Shown one piece after another: positions 1 to 9,375 of a stretch of 64,000 bases of DNA. Position numbers and translations under genes: made by a program. The stretch is taken from the NCBI GenBank assembly GCA_025363715.1, contig JANYLR010000054.1, positions 34,201-98,200 on the forward strand, in the 5' to 3' direction. Position 1 is the first letter of the stretch. Each line of letters begins with the position of its first letter. The notes under the pieces are model-generated. The model searched no databases and was not told the DNA's origin. It was given only the letters and a program-made list of their open reading frames with translations. The stretch is from Holophagaceae bacterium (lineage in GTDB: Bacteria; Acidobacteriota; Holophagae; Holophagales; Holophagaceae).

Positions 1-965
1 CGCAGGATGCGCATGCAGTCCTCGTCATCGATGGCGGCCACAGCGTCCGTGTTGCGGACGTTGTGGACCCAGGGCACGTGCTTGTCGCCGATGCCTTCGA
101 TGCGGTGGTCGCCGAAGCCGTTCAGGAGCAGGGTGGGGCACTGGATCGCCTCGGTGGCGATGGTCTTGGAACCAGGGTGCAGGGTCTTGAGGTAGTCCCC
201 GGCGGCGATGGTGCCAGCACTGCCCGTGGCGCTGGCATAGCCGGCCAGGCGCGTCTTGGGGGTCTTGATGGCGTTGAAGACGTCCTCGATGGCAGGGCCC
301 GTGACGTTGTAGTGCCACACGGGATTCCCGAATTCCTCGAACTGATTGAAGATCAGATGCTTGGGATCGTTCTTCAGCTCCCAGCACTTGTCGTAGATTT
401 CTTTCACGTTGCTTTCGCAGCCAGGTGTCGCGATCACTTCGGAACCGATCTCCGCCAGCCAGGTGAAGCGCTCCTGGCTCATGTTCTCCGGCAGGATGGC
501 AATGGCCGTGCAGCCCAGAACGGCGGAGTCGAAGGCGCCGCCGCGACAGTAGTTGCCAGTGGAGGGCCAGACGGCCTTGTGGTAGTCGGGATCGAACTCG
601 CCGCTCACCAGGCGGGGCACCAGGCAGGCGAAGGCCGCGCCCACCTTGTGGGCGCCGGTGGGGAAGTACTTCCCGACCAGGCCAATGATGCGGGCCTTCA
701 CGCCGGTGATGACGCTGGGGATCTCCAGGTGGTTGGGGCCGCCGAAGAGGCCGGTCTCCGGGTCGTTCTTCCAGGTGATGCGGAAGAGGTTGGCGGGATC
801 GATATCCCAGAGGCCCACGGTCTTCAGCTTCGCCTTGACGGAATCGGGGGCGGTCTCGGGGTTCCGCATCTGGGCGAAGGTGGGGATGATGATGCCCCTC
901 TCCTTGCAGCGTTTCGCGGTGCGCTTGACGACTTCGGCGTTGTAGGTCTTTACGATTCTGGACAT
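1..965 (-). CDS. Fold-type II PLP-dependent enzyme of the purine cluster (partial, 3' end outside window)
   Basis: The ORF track misses this gene because no stop lies inside the window; I translated it by hand from the ATG at 963-965 (MSRIVKTYNAEVV...), preceded by AGAGGA. About 321 residues are visible. The segment PTGAHKVGAAF carries the likely PLP-binding lysine, as in tryptophan synthase beta/cysteine synthase relatives, and WPSTGNYCRGGAF looks like the phosphate-cradle loop. Similar PLP proteins sit beside ygeW in clostridial purine clusters. The gene begins 18 bp after the ygeW stop, so it is probably last or near last in that operon. It is not a recognisable YgeX (diaminopropionate ammonia-lyase), but elimination on a diaminopropionate-like intermediate is a reasonable inference. 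The substrate is unknown. Confidence 0.8.
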   Translation of the reverse strand, partial: MSRIVKTYNAEVVKRTAKRCKERGIIIPTFAQMRNPETAPDSVKAKLKTVGLWDIDPANLFRITWKNDPETGLFGGPNHLEIPSVITGVKARIIGLVGKYFPTGAHKVGAAFACLVPRLVSGEFDPDYHKAVWPSTGNYCRGGAFDSAVLGCTAIAILPENMSQERFTWLAEIGSEVIATPGCESNVKEIYDKCWELKNDPKHLIFNQFEEFGNPVWHYNVTGPAIEDVFNAIKTPKTRLAGYASATGSAGTIAAGDYLKTLHPGSKTIATEAIQCPTLLLNGFGDHRIEGIGDKHVPWVHNVRNTDAVAAIDDEDCMRIL

Positions 966-983
966 GTCGATTCCTCTCGATGC

Positions 984-2171
984 TTACAGGCTGAGGTTCT
1001 GGGAGCGCTTGATGATCTGCTCGAGCTTGGCTCCGGGATCCTTCATGCGCGTGAGGAACATGAGGGCGCTGATGATGAAGGGCTTGTAGGCGGCTTCCTG
1101 GTAGGTGGGGATGCGGTACTGCTCGAAGACCTCGGCGGAAACCTCACCGGCCTTGCAGCTCACATCGGTGATGTCCGCGGGCAGGCAGTGCATGTAGAGC
1201 GCCTTCTTGTTCGCGGTGGTGTCCATCTTCGCCCGGGTGCACTCCCAGTTCATGAACTTGGCGTTGTTGGCCAGGCACTCCTTCTCCAGGGCCTTGAGGC
1301 CATCCTTGTCCGAGGTCTTCAGGAGCTCGGTGCGGCGCTGCATGACATGGAAGGGAGCCCAGGACTTGGGGTACACGATATCGGCGCCGGCGAAGGCCTC
1401 TTCCATGCTGTTGGACACGGAGAACTTCCCGCCGGAGGCCGCGGCCTGCTTGCCGGCCAGTTCCACCACGTCGGGAATGAGGCCGTAGCCTTCGGGGTGG
1501 GCCAGGCGCACATCCATGCCGAAGCGGCTCATGAGGCCGATGATGCCCTGGGGCACCGAAAGGGGCTTGCCGTAGCTGGGGCTGTAGGCCCAGGTCATGG
1601 CGATCTTTTTGCCCTTCAGGTTCTCCAGGCTGCCGAAGTGGGATTTCAGCCAGGCCAGATCCGCCAGGGACTGGGTGGGATGGTCGATGTCGCACTGCAG
1701 GTTGATGAGGCTGGGACGGCGGTGCAGCACGCCCTGCTGGGTCCCGTCCGTGAGGGCGTCGCCCACCTCGCGCATGTACGAGTTGCCTTCGCCCAGGAAC
1801 ATGTCGTCGCGGATGCCGATCACTTCCGTGAGGAAGCTGATCATGTTGGCGGTCTCGCGCACGGTCTCACCGTGGGCCACCTGGCTCTTCTCCTCGTCCA
1901 GATCGGCCAGGCTCAGGCCCATGGCGCTGGCAGCGGAGGCGAAGCTGAAGCGGGTGCGGGTCGAGTTGTCGCGGAAGATCGAGATGGCCAGGCCCGTGTC
2001 GAAGGAGCGGAAGGACTTGCCGTCTTTGTGCAGGGTCTTGAGGGTATCGGCCAGGGTGAGGATGGCGCGGATCTCTTCTTCGGGGTGTTCCCAGGTGAGG
2101 AGGAAATCCTTTTCGAAGAGGTTGGTCTTCAGGGCCTGGAAGGCTTTGAGGTTGTCGGCGAGAGAGGGCAT
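984..2171 (-). CDS. ygeW: YgeW-family knotted carbamoyltransferase
   Basis: 395 residues, close to the 396 of E. coli YgeW. Carbamoyltransferase signatures are visible: carbamoyl-phosphate loop STRTRF at about 70-75, HPTQ at about 164-167 and HCLP at about 328-331. The knotted YgeW branch is an aspartate/ornithine carbamoyltransferase paralogue of long-uncertain substrate. In purine-degrading anaerobes it is thought to run phosphorolytically on a ureido intermediate and release carbamoyl phosphate. The two carbamate kinases upstream would then make ATP from it. Start ATG follows AAGGAG at 5 nt. It lies 21 bp after hyuA and 18 bp before the PLP enzyme, so it is part of a tight operon. Confidence 0.93.
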   Translation of the reverse strand: MPSLADNLKAFQALKTNLFEKDFLLTWEHPEEEIRAILTLADTLKTLHKDGKSFRSFDTGLAISIFRDNSTRTRFSFASAASAMGLSLADLDEEKSQVAHGETVRETANMISFLTEVIGIRDDMFLGEGNSYMREVGDALTDGTQQGVLHRRPSLINLQCDIDHPTQSLADLAWLKSHFGSLENLKGKKIAMTWAYSPSYGKPLSVPQGIIGLMSRFGMDVRLAHPEGYGLIPDVVELAGKQAAASGGKFSVSNSMEEAFAGADIVYPKSWAPFHVMQRRTELLKTSDKDGLKALEKECLANNAKFMNWECTRAKMDTTANKKALYMHCLPADITDVSCKAGEVSAEVFEQYRIPTYQEAAYKPFIISALMFLTRMKDPGAKLEQIIKRSQNLSL

Positions 2172-2192
2172 CGGGGCTCCTTGTTGATGGGT

Positions 2193-3560
2193 TCAGGTCA
2201 GTGGCAGGGTGGAGGGTGAAGGCTGGAGAAGCAGGCCCATGGGGGCTTCGGGCTGAGTAAGGCGGCCATCCTGTACCCGGGCTTCGCCCCGGAGCAGGAC
2301 ATGGCGCATGGCCAGGGATGACAGGAAACCGGGATAGGCTTCGTGGGTGTTGGAGAAGGTCGAGCGCAGGGGGCGCTCCGGCCCCTTCGGATCGAGGACG
2401 ACGATGTCGGCGTCCATGCCGGGCCTTAGCGAACCTTTGCGATCCCCGAGGCCGGCCCGCAGTGCGGGGTTCAGGGAGACATGGGTGGACAGGCCCAGGG
2501 CAGCGCGATCCGGATCATCCTCCCAGATCTTCCAGGTAACGTGCGGGAGCGATCCCAGGCCCGGCATGCCATTGGGCACGGTGCGGAGGTCCTGGCCGTT
2601 CCAGCTGTCCTTCTCACGGGCGCAGAAGGGGCAGTGATCCGTGGCGATGATATCGGCGGCGCCCTGGCGGATCAGATCCAGGAAGGGCGCGCGGTCACCC
2701 CGCAGGGGCGGCGAGCAGAGCCAGCGGTGGCCATCCTCTCGGGCCAGCCAGGACTCGTCCAGGAACAGGTACTGGGGGCAGGTCTCGAAGCTGAGGTCGC
2801 CCTTGCTCCGGTTCGCCACCAGGTGCTGGGCTCCCTCCAGGGTGGAGACGTGCACCACGTGCATGGAGGTGCGATGGGCGATGGCCAGTTCCGCCACCCG
2901 CTTGATGGCGATGACCTCGGCGGCTTCCGGCCGCAGGCGAGTGTGGCTGAAGGGCTTGGAAAGATCCAGGCCCGAGGCGTCCACGGCCTCGATGATTTCG
3001 TCGTCCTCGCAGTGGATGAGGAACTGGGTCCCGAGCGAGCCGAGGCTTGCGAAGAGCTCCTCGATGCGGCCGTAGCTGGCGTAGATGCCGGCGGCCTTGT
3101 AGGTGGTGTAGAGCTTCAGGGTATGGTACCCGCCGTGAACCAGAGCCCGCAGCACGTCAATGTCCGCAGGACTGAAGGTGGTGGGCGTGAGGTGCCAGAG
3201 GACATCGCTGTGGCTGCGTCCCTCGGCCTTGGCCCGGGCCCTGGCCATGGCCGCTAGGAGTGTCTCGCCCGACTCCTGGGTCACGAAGGTGCAGAGGGTG
3301 GTGATGCCGTTCTCCAGGGCCACCCGAGTGGCGGACTCGTACGTATCCGCCAGGTAGTAGGGCCCGATCTGGTCATCCACGTGGGTGTGGAAATCGATGA
3401 AGCCTGGCAGCACATAGCAGCCCGCGGCCTCGATCACCCGGTCCGCCGAGGCTGCTTCCGGAGCACCCACCGCGACGATGCGTTCCCCCTCGACCAGCAC
3501 ATCCAGCGACTGGATGCGTCCGTCGAGGGCCACGCGGCCGTTGCGGATGAGGGTCTTCAT
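2193..3560 (-). CDS. hyuA: D-hydantoinase/dihydropyrimidinase-like cyclic amidohydrolase
   Basis: 455 residues, amidohydrolase superfamily. Metal ligands are visible in FIDFHTH (about 54-60), the lysine to be carbamylated in HTLKLYTTYK (about 149), further histidines in FLIHCEDDE and VVHVS, and the catalytic aspartate region in IATDHCPF. Cyclic amide ring opening is the family reaction; E. coli HyuA (phenylhydantoinase) sits in the equivalent ygeW-ygfK cluster. Here it probably opens a hydantoin or imidazolone ring made from the purine skeleton. Its ATG overlaps the stop of the upstream PLP gene by 4 bp (ATGA), which indicates translational coupling. The exact substrate cannot be told from sequence. 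Confidence 0.88.
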   Translation of the reverse strand: MKTLIRNGRVALDGRIQSLDVLVEGERIVAVGAPEAASADRVIEAAGCYVLPGFIDFHTHVDDQIGPYYLADTYESATRVALENGITTLCTFVTQESGETLLAAMARARAKAEGRSHSDVLWHLTPTTFSPADIDVLRALVHGGYHTLKLYTTYKAAGIYASYGRIEELFASLGSLGTQFLIHCEDDEIIEAVDASGLDLSKPFSHTRLRPEAAEVIAIKRVAELAIAHRTSMHVVHVSTLEGAQHLVANRSKGDLSFETCPQYLFLDESWLAREDGHRWLCSPPLRGDRAPFLDLIRQGAADIIATDHCPFCAREKDSWNGQDLRTVPNGMPGLGSLPHVTWKIWEDDPDRAALGLSTHVSLNPALRAGLGDRKGSLRPGMDADIVVLDPKGPERPLRSTFSNTHEAYPGFLSSLAMRHVLLRGEARVQDGRLTQPEAPMGLLLQPSPSTLPLT

Positions 3561-4771
3561 AGGGCCAGGGTTTCCAGGACCGGCGGAACGGCCGGAGGAA
3601 TGCTGATGCGGGAAAGCGGAGCCTCCACGTCCTTGAGGCCGTGGCCTGTCGCGAGGATGACCACTGGACCGGAGCCGGAAATGCGGTTGGGGCCGGCCTG
3701 GAGCTTGGTGAGCCCAGCCAACGCGGTGGCGCCCGCGGGTTCCGTGAAGATGCCCGTACGGCCCGCCAGCAAGGCCTGGGCTTCCAGTATTTCTTCGTCG
3801 CTGACGGTGAGGGTCAGGCCCTGACTTTCATGGATGGCCCGACGGGCGCCGTGGGCATTGCTGGGGCAGGTGACCGAAATGGAATCCGCGCGAGTGGTGG
3901 GGTTGGTCGCGTCCGAATAAACGCCGGTCTCCACGTAGCGGTGGATGGCGTCGGAGGTCTCCGCCTGGACGCCGATGAGCCGCGGCAGCCGGTCGATGAG
4001 CCCGGCCCGCTTGAGGTCCACGAAGCCCTTATGCACGCCGCCGAGGATCACGCCATCGCCCACGGAGACGAGAATCGCTTCGGGTACCTGGAAGCCCAGC
4101 TGGGCCCAGATCTCCAGGCTGACGGTCTTCTTGCCCTCGATGGTGAGGGGATGGTAGGCGGTGTTGCGGTTGAGGCCGCCACGCTTCGCCGTGTACTCCA
4201 GCGACAGGGCGAAGGCGTCATCGTAGGTGCCCTGGATGGGCACCACCCTAGCGCCATACAGCACCATCTGCACCAGCTTGGCCTTCGGCGCCTTCTCGGG
4301 CACGAAGATGAGCGCCTTGGTCTCGGTGGACGCGCACACCGCCGCCAGGGCCGAGGCCGCGTTGCCCGTGGAGGCCGCCACGATGAGCTCCATGCCCAGG
4401 CGACGGGCTTCCGCCACCACCAGGAAGGAGGCCCGGTCCTTAAGACTGCCGCTGGGATTCAGGCCGTCGTTCTTCACCCAGAGGCTGGGCAGACCCAGCT
4501 CGGCGCCAAGCCGGTCGACGCGCCCCAGGGGCGTATTCCCCACGGGAATGGGTGGATGAAATTCCTGCTCCACCGGACAGAACAAGTTCCAATCCGGCTG
4601 GCCACGATCGAAACCGCGCTGGATGGCTTCGTAATCGAAGACCGCCTCCAGCACGCCCAGGAGCGGGATGCCGGGCCGGTAGGCCTTGCCGCACACGGGG
4701 CAGAGGTAGCGCACCTCGTCCCGGGAGTAAGTCCGTCCGCAATCCGTGCATCGGTAGGAGAAAGGGGTCAT
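3557..4771 (-). CDS. Threonine synthase-like PLP enzyme with N-terminal zinc ribbon
   Basis: 404 residues. The N-terminus has a four-cysteine ribbon (CTDCG at 8-12, CPVCG at 24-28). The PLP lysine is in NPSGSLKDRAS and the phosphate loop in ASTGNAASALA, both typical of threonine synthase. Placement at the head of the hyuA-ygeW-PLP operon, and not beside homoserine genes, argues for a catabolic beta- or gamma-elimination, perhaps on a 2,3-diaminopropionate or ureido amino acid. A biosynthetic ThrC role cannot be excluded. A strong terminator lies between it and tsx upstream, and the SD is weak, so expression may depend on read-through or an internal promoter I cannot identify. Confidence 0.82.
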   Translation of the reverse strand: MTPFSYRCTDCGRTYSRDEVRYLCPVCGKAYRPGIPLLGVLEAVFDYEAIQRGFDRGQPDWNLFCPVEQEFHPPIPVGNTPLGRVDRLGAELGLPSLWVKNDGLNPSGSLKDRASFLVVAEARRLGMELIVAASTGNAASALAAVCASTETKALIFVPEKAPKAKLVQMVLYGARVVPIQGTYDDAFALSLEYTAKRGGLNRNTAYHPLTIEGKKTVSLEIWAQLGFQVPEAILVSVGDGVILGGVHKGFVDLKRAGLIDRLPRLIGVQAETSDAIHRYVETGVYSDATNPTTRADSISVTCPSNAHGARRAIHESQGLTLTVSDEEILEAQALLAGRTGIFTEPAGATALAGLTKLQAGPNRISGSGPVVILATGHGLKDVEAPLSRISIPPAVPPVLETLAL

Positions 4772-4782
4772 GAGGCATTCCA

Positions 4783-4825
4783 GGGGAAAAAGAAAGCCCG
4801 CGCGGAAGTCGCCTTCCGCGCGGGC
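4783..4825 (-). terminator. Rho-independent terminator downstream of the tsx-like gene
   Basis: A perfect 13-bp stem (GCCCGCGCGGAAG and its complement) with a 4-nt loop is followed, reading on the minus strand, by a T-rich tract (TTTCTTTTT). It starts 13 bp after the tsx stop codon and ends about 12 bp before the next start, so it separates the channel gene from the thrC-like/hyuA/ygeW operon. Confidence 0.9.
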
Positions 4826-4837
4826 CGTTGCTGCGGT

Positions 4838-5749
4838 CTAGAAGTGGATTTCAAGAGCCGCCATGACGCAGGTCGTCTTGGGGTTCACGCCACCACCGGT
4901 GCCGGAAGCAGTAGCTGCGGCGGCGGTGGAGTAGGTGGGATCGCCGAACTTGTTGTCCCAGTACTCGAAGCCGGGGCCGATCTGCCAGGTGTTCTTCTTG
5001 CAGCCGAGGACCGGGCTGATATCGAACATCCAGAAGCCACGGAACAGGGTCTCGAGCTTGGTCTCAACGGCGGAGCCATCCTTGCCCTTGGCGCCGGTGA
5101 AGGTGGCGAAGCCCTTCACGGAGGTGTTGACCGGGCCGAGGGCCACGGGGATGCCCCAGGCGGCGGCGATCTGGTAGGTGCCCTTGAAGACGACATCGGT
5201 CGTTCCGCCCTGGGGAATCCTGAAGCCACCGAAGGCGTTGTGGTTCTTTTCCTTGTAGTAGAGCGCGCTGACGTTGAGGAAGCCGGGCACCTTGAAGTTG
5301 AAGGTGGGGCCCGCCATCAGCTTGTAGACCGCCGGGGCGAAGGTGGTGTTCTTGGCGGCGTAGTCAAAGCCGAAGGAGAAATCCATGCCGCGCACGGGCC
5401 CGAAGTCGATCTTGGTATCGAAGACCTTGCCCAGGCTCAGGTTGTGCTTGTAGGACACGTAGACTTCGTGGGCGCCCTGCTTCGCGAAGTTGGCATTGTT
5501 CTGGGCGTTGTTGGAGGGATCCGTGGCGCTGGAGGTCAGCATGTCCACGCTGAAGAAGTTGCTGCCCAGGGAATAGCCCGAGACATGGGTGAGGTTGAAG
5601 ATGTTCTTGGCCATGGAATCCGGGTTGGCCGGTTCCTGGAACTGGGTGCCGTAGCGGTAGCCGAAGGAGGTATCGCTCCAGTCAGCGGCACTGACGGGGA
5701 GGGCGGCCAGGGCGACGATGCCCAGGGCAGTGAGGGTGAGCTTTTTCAT
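4838..5749 (-). CDS. Tsx/OmpK-like nucleoside-specific outer-membrane channel
   Basis: I start it at ATG 5747-5749 and not at the track's 5941, because the protein then begins with a clean signal peptide (MKKLTLTALGIVALAALPVSA, cleavage near ADWSD) and GGAG lies upstream. The product is 303 residues. The body is rich in alternating aromatic beta strands, starts with a YRYGTQFQEP-type strand followed by NLTHVSGYSLGSNFF, and ends in phenylalanine (ALEIHF), a beta-barrel assembly signal. These match the Tsx/OmpK nucleoside channel family (from memory). Its place inside a purine cluster supports nucleoside or purine uptake across the outer membrane, feeding the BMP-type ABC importer. It is flanked by its own promoter region and a strong terminator. 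Confidence 0.78.
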   Translation of the reverse strand: MKKLTLTALGIVALAALPVSAADWSDTSFGYRYGTQFQEPANPDSMAKNIFNLTHVSGYSLGSNFFSVDMLTSSATDPSNNAQNNANFAKQGAHEVYVSYKHNLSLGKVFDTKIDFGPVRGMDFSFGFDYAAKNTTFAPAVYKLMAGPTFNFKVPGFLNVSALYYKEKNHNAFGGFRIPQGGTTDVVFKGTYQIAAAWGIPVALGPVNTSVKGFATFTGAKGKDGSAVETKLETLFRGFWMFDISPVLGCKKNTWQIGPGFEYWDNKFGDPTYSTAAAATASGTGGGVNPKTTCVMAALEIHF

Positions 5750-5961
5750 GCGTGTCTCCGGTGGAGTGGGTGGCCAGGGATTCCTGGTCCGCACGTTGGG
5801 GTGGGGGTGGGGGGGTGAAGCGGGTGCAGCAAAGGCTTTGATGTGGCAAGGCTGTGTGGGATTGGTTACAGGATGGACATCCACGGCGAGATGGAACATC
5901 GGCAGGGTGCAAGCACGCGTTCCGGCTGTGGAAGGGCCCACCAGATCTTGTTTTTCAAGGA

Positions 5962-5990
5962 AAGGTTAAAATAGAAACCCCTAAGGTCAA
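5962..5990 (-). promoter_or_regulatory. Candidate promoter for the tsx-like gene
   Basis: On the minus strand TTGACC is followed after 16 bp by TAACCT, inside an AT-rich island starting right after the ygfK stop. The -10 box is weak. A start here would leave a leader of about 210 nt before the tsx ATG, with a C-rich run; I recognise no riboswitch in it. Confidence 0.4.
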
Positions 5991-6016
5991 CAAAAAATTT
6001 CGCTGGTGAAAATTTT

Positions 6017-9000
6017 TTACCTAGAGGCTGAAACCAGGGCAGGAAGTGCCACTTCGACACTCAACAGGGCGATCAGTGTGGCGCAGGCTTGCAGGTCGAT
6101 CGGGGTGCCCTCGGGCAAGACGGCCGCGGCTTTCCAATCCAGCAAGGCCCAGGTTCCAGCCTGCAACCGGACAGTGATCTGGTCGCTCCGGTACTGGACT
6201 GTGTCGCCGATCACTTCCAGGCTTAAGGCCTGGCTGCCCAGCCGGGCTTGGATGGCGAGGCCAGCAGCCCGCCGGACGAATCGGAAGGCATCGCCCTTGG
6301 CCTCCCGGAAGCCCTCTTCGTCGATCCAGAAGCGGGGCTTGTCCCGGTAGGGTGAGCCCGCCGCAGGGCAGAACGAATCGCAGTTGCCGCACTCGTTGCA
6401 GTAGTCGGCGATGTTGAGGGTCTGGACCCGCTGATCCACGCGGAAGGTCTGGGCGCCCTCGGCCACGAGCCGGCCCTGCCGCTGCACCAGCTGGGGCAGC
6501 TGCAGGCTGAAGGGCTCGATGCCGTAGGCCATATTGGCCCGGTTGGGACAGACCGTGACGCAAAGGCTGCAGAGGTCATCGCAGTCCAGGCAGCGGCTGG
6601 CCTCCAGGGCGGCGGACTCGGCGGTGAAGGGCTTGAGCACTTCGTCGAAGCCGTGCCGGTCCGTCAGGGGCAGCACGGGCACCTTCTGGGCCCCCACTAG
6701 GCGGCCCTTCTTCTCCATGAGGGCCGCGTCCGCCTGGCCCTTCTCCAGCAGGGGCTCGGGCCTTAGCTCCACGCCATGGCGGGTCGCGATGGCCTCGGCC
6801 ACCGCCCGGCCGTCGGCGATGGCGAGGATCACGGAAGAAGCGCCGTGCACCACGTCGCCCCCCGCGAACAGGCCAGGCACCGAAGTCTCCCGGGTGCGGG
6901 GGTCCACCACCAGGTAGCCGTTGCTGTTGCGCTGGACCTCCAGACCCTCCAGGAAGTCCAGCACCGCCTCCTGGCTGATGGCCGAGATGATGGTGTCGGC
7001 GGGCAGCACGACTTCGCTGCCCTCTACGGGCACAGGGCGGGGCCGACCCGAGGCATCCCGCTCGCCCAGCCGCATGCGGGTGCAGGAGAGACCAGTGACC
7101 TTGCCGCCTTCAACCACAACACGAGCCGGGGCCACCAGATCCCGGATCTGGATGCCCTCCTCGACGCAGTCATGGACCTCAGCGGGATCCGCGGGCATCT
7201 GGGCTCGGGTGCGCCGGTAGACGATGGTCACCTCGCCGCCCGGCACCAGCCGGATGGCGGAGCGCACCGCATCCATGGCGGAGTTGCCGGCGCCGATGAC
7301 CAGGATGCGCTGGCCCAGATCCATGGGCGTGCCCGCCCGCACCTTGTCGAGGAAGTCCAGGGCATCCATGACGCCGGTCGTGTCTTCGCCGGGGATCCCC
7401 AGGCGCTTGCCCTTCTGGGCCCCCACTGCCAGGAAGACATGGGGATAGTCCCGGCGCAGCCCGGCCAGAGTGAAATCCCGACCCAGGACCTGGCCCAGAT
7501 GGATCTGGACACCAAGTTCCCGCAGGCGGACCAGATCCCCTTCCAGGGTTTCGTTCGGCAGCCGGTAGGCCGGGATCAGGCCGCCCACCATGCCGCCCAG
7601 TTCATGCTTGGCTTCGAAAACCTCCGCGTCGAAACCCATCTTGGCCAGGAAGTAGGCCGCGGAGAGGCCCGCGGGACCGGCGCCCACGATGGCCACCTTC
7701 ACGCCGATGGACCTGCCCCGCACCTCAGCGGGAAGCGGTCCCGCGTTCTCGAAGGCGAAGCGCTTGATCTCGCGGATGGCCAGGGGCGCGTCGTAGAAGT
7801 TGCGGACGCAGCGCTCCGTGCAGGGGTGGTCACAGACGCTGCCCGTGATGCCCGGCTGGGGGTTGGTGCGGAGGATGACCTCCATGGCCTCGGCGGGCTT
7901 GCCATGGGCCACCAGCCACAGGTAGTCGGGAATGTTCTGGTTGGTGGGGCAGGCGTCCACGCAGGGCGCGTTGATGCAGTCGAAGTGACCCAGGGGGCGA
8001 TCCCCCTTGAAGTCCAGGGGCCGGGTGCGGCGCACATAGGCGTCATCGCCCAGGACCTTCACCGCGTGCCGGGCCAGGTTGAAGCGGGCGCCATGGCCGC
8101 CCGAGCTGGCCTGCACGAAGGTGTCGAGGCTGTCCGCCCCGGCCTCGTCCATGGCGGCTTCGAGGTTCACCAGGTACTGCTGGAGGCGTGCGTAGCCGCC
8201 GGGCTTGAGCAGGTCGGTGCAGACCGTCACGGGGCCCAGGTCGTCGGCGATGAGGTCCGGGAAGTTGCGGGCATCGGCGCCGCCGCAGAAGCTGAGGGGC
8301 ACCTGCCCTTCCGTTTCTTCCATCACCAGATGGGCCAGGGTCAGAGTGATCGGGTGCAGCGCCCGACCCGAGAGATACATCATCTTTTCGCTGGTGGGGA
8401 AGACGGGCCGGTGGTTCACCACCTCGAGCGTGTTGGTGAGCTTGAGACCGAAGCTGTTCTCCGTGCCCTTCGCCACCTGGGCCAGCCGCTTCACCATGGC
8501 CATGGCGTCATCCCACTTGGGATCGTGGCCGAAGGCCTCGTCGGGGACAGTAATATCGAAGCCGAGGGTGTCATTCAGCAACCCGCGCAGCCGCTCGGGA
8601 CCGAGCAGTGTGGGGTTGAGCTTCACCCAGGTGTGCACGCCAGCTCGGTGAGGAGGAACTTGGCGATGCGTTCGATCTCCGCCGGCGGGCAGCCATGCAT
8701 GGTAGAGAGGGTGATCTGGTTGGAGAGCTCGGTCGGAATGGCGATGTCCCGCACGCCGGGGTAGATCTTGGCCACGGTGTCGATGGCCTCGGCGAGGCGT
8801 GGTCCGGCGTTCCGCATGTCCGCGATGAACTTCTGCACCCGTGGATGCTGGATGCCCTCCAGGTTGTAGCCCACGCTCATGCTGAAGTGGGTGCCGGGAC
8901 TCTTGAGCCCCATCTTGTGGGCGAGCGCGTGGATGAGCACCCAGCCGTTGAGGTACTCCGTGAAGGATTCCTCCAGCTTCAGTTCCTGGGACCACTCGCA

Positions 9001-9318
9001 GTTGTAGGTCTCGTCGGCCGCATCGATGCAGGGCCGGCTCACCTCGATCTCGTCGAGGATCTGCACGGTCTTCAGCTCGATGAACCGGGCCCCGCAGAGC
9101 CAGCTGGACACGATGTTCTGGGACAGCTGGGTGTGGGGGCCCGCCGCCACGCCCAGGGGCGCAGCGACGGTGTGCCCGAACATCTCCCGCGCCAGCCTGG
9201 CGTGGGGGATCTGGAAGTTCTGCTTCGGGATGCCGAGGACGTCCTCCCGTGAATCCAGCTCATGGAAGATCCAGCCGCTGAGCAGCTCGAGGGAAGCGGA
9301 GCGGAAGGCTTTTTCCAT
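6017..9318 (-). pseudogene. ygfK: YgfK-type FAD/iron-sulfur oxidoreductase, split by a -1 frameshift near 8640
   Basis: Two ORFs together form one YgfK-like protein of about 1,100 residues (E. coli YgfK is about 1,032). The N-terminal part (start 9318, MEKAFRSASLELLSG) stops at 8623; the rest continues in another frame to 6017. The crossover is exact: reading ...FLLTEL then ACTPG-stop becomes GVHTWVKLNP if one base is added to the C run at 8640-8641. Domains in order are a dihydroorotate-dehydrogenase-like N-terminus, cysteine cluster CINAPCVDACP, FAD Rossmann motif VGAGPAGLSAAY, NAD(P)H motif VIGAGNSAMDA, GLFAGGD, and C-terminal ferredoxin clusters CLDCDDLCSLCVTVCP and CNECGNCDSFCP. It probably exchanges electrons with the xanthine dehydrogenases. 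All motifs are intact, so this is either a fresh mutation or a base-call error. Confidence 0.9.
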
Positions 9319-9375
9319 GGTGCCGGTGACCTCGTGGAGCCAGAAACAGGAACGATGCCGGTAGGGCGTGGCGGG

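Noticed and set aside
63-2219. 718-residue plus-strand ORF over the PLP and ygeW genes
   Set aside because: Low-complexity Gly/Val/His-rich translation typical of the antisense of GC-rich genes; the minus-strand genes carry all known motifs. The same holds for 3641-5818, 6776-8764, 9262-11580, 11728-13611, 17721-19520, 34138-35616 and 39083-40798.
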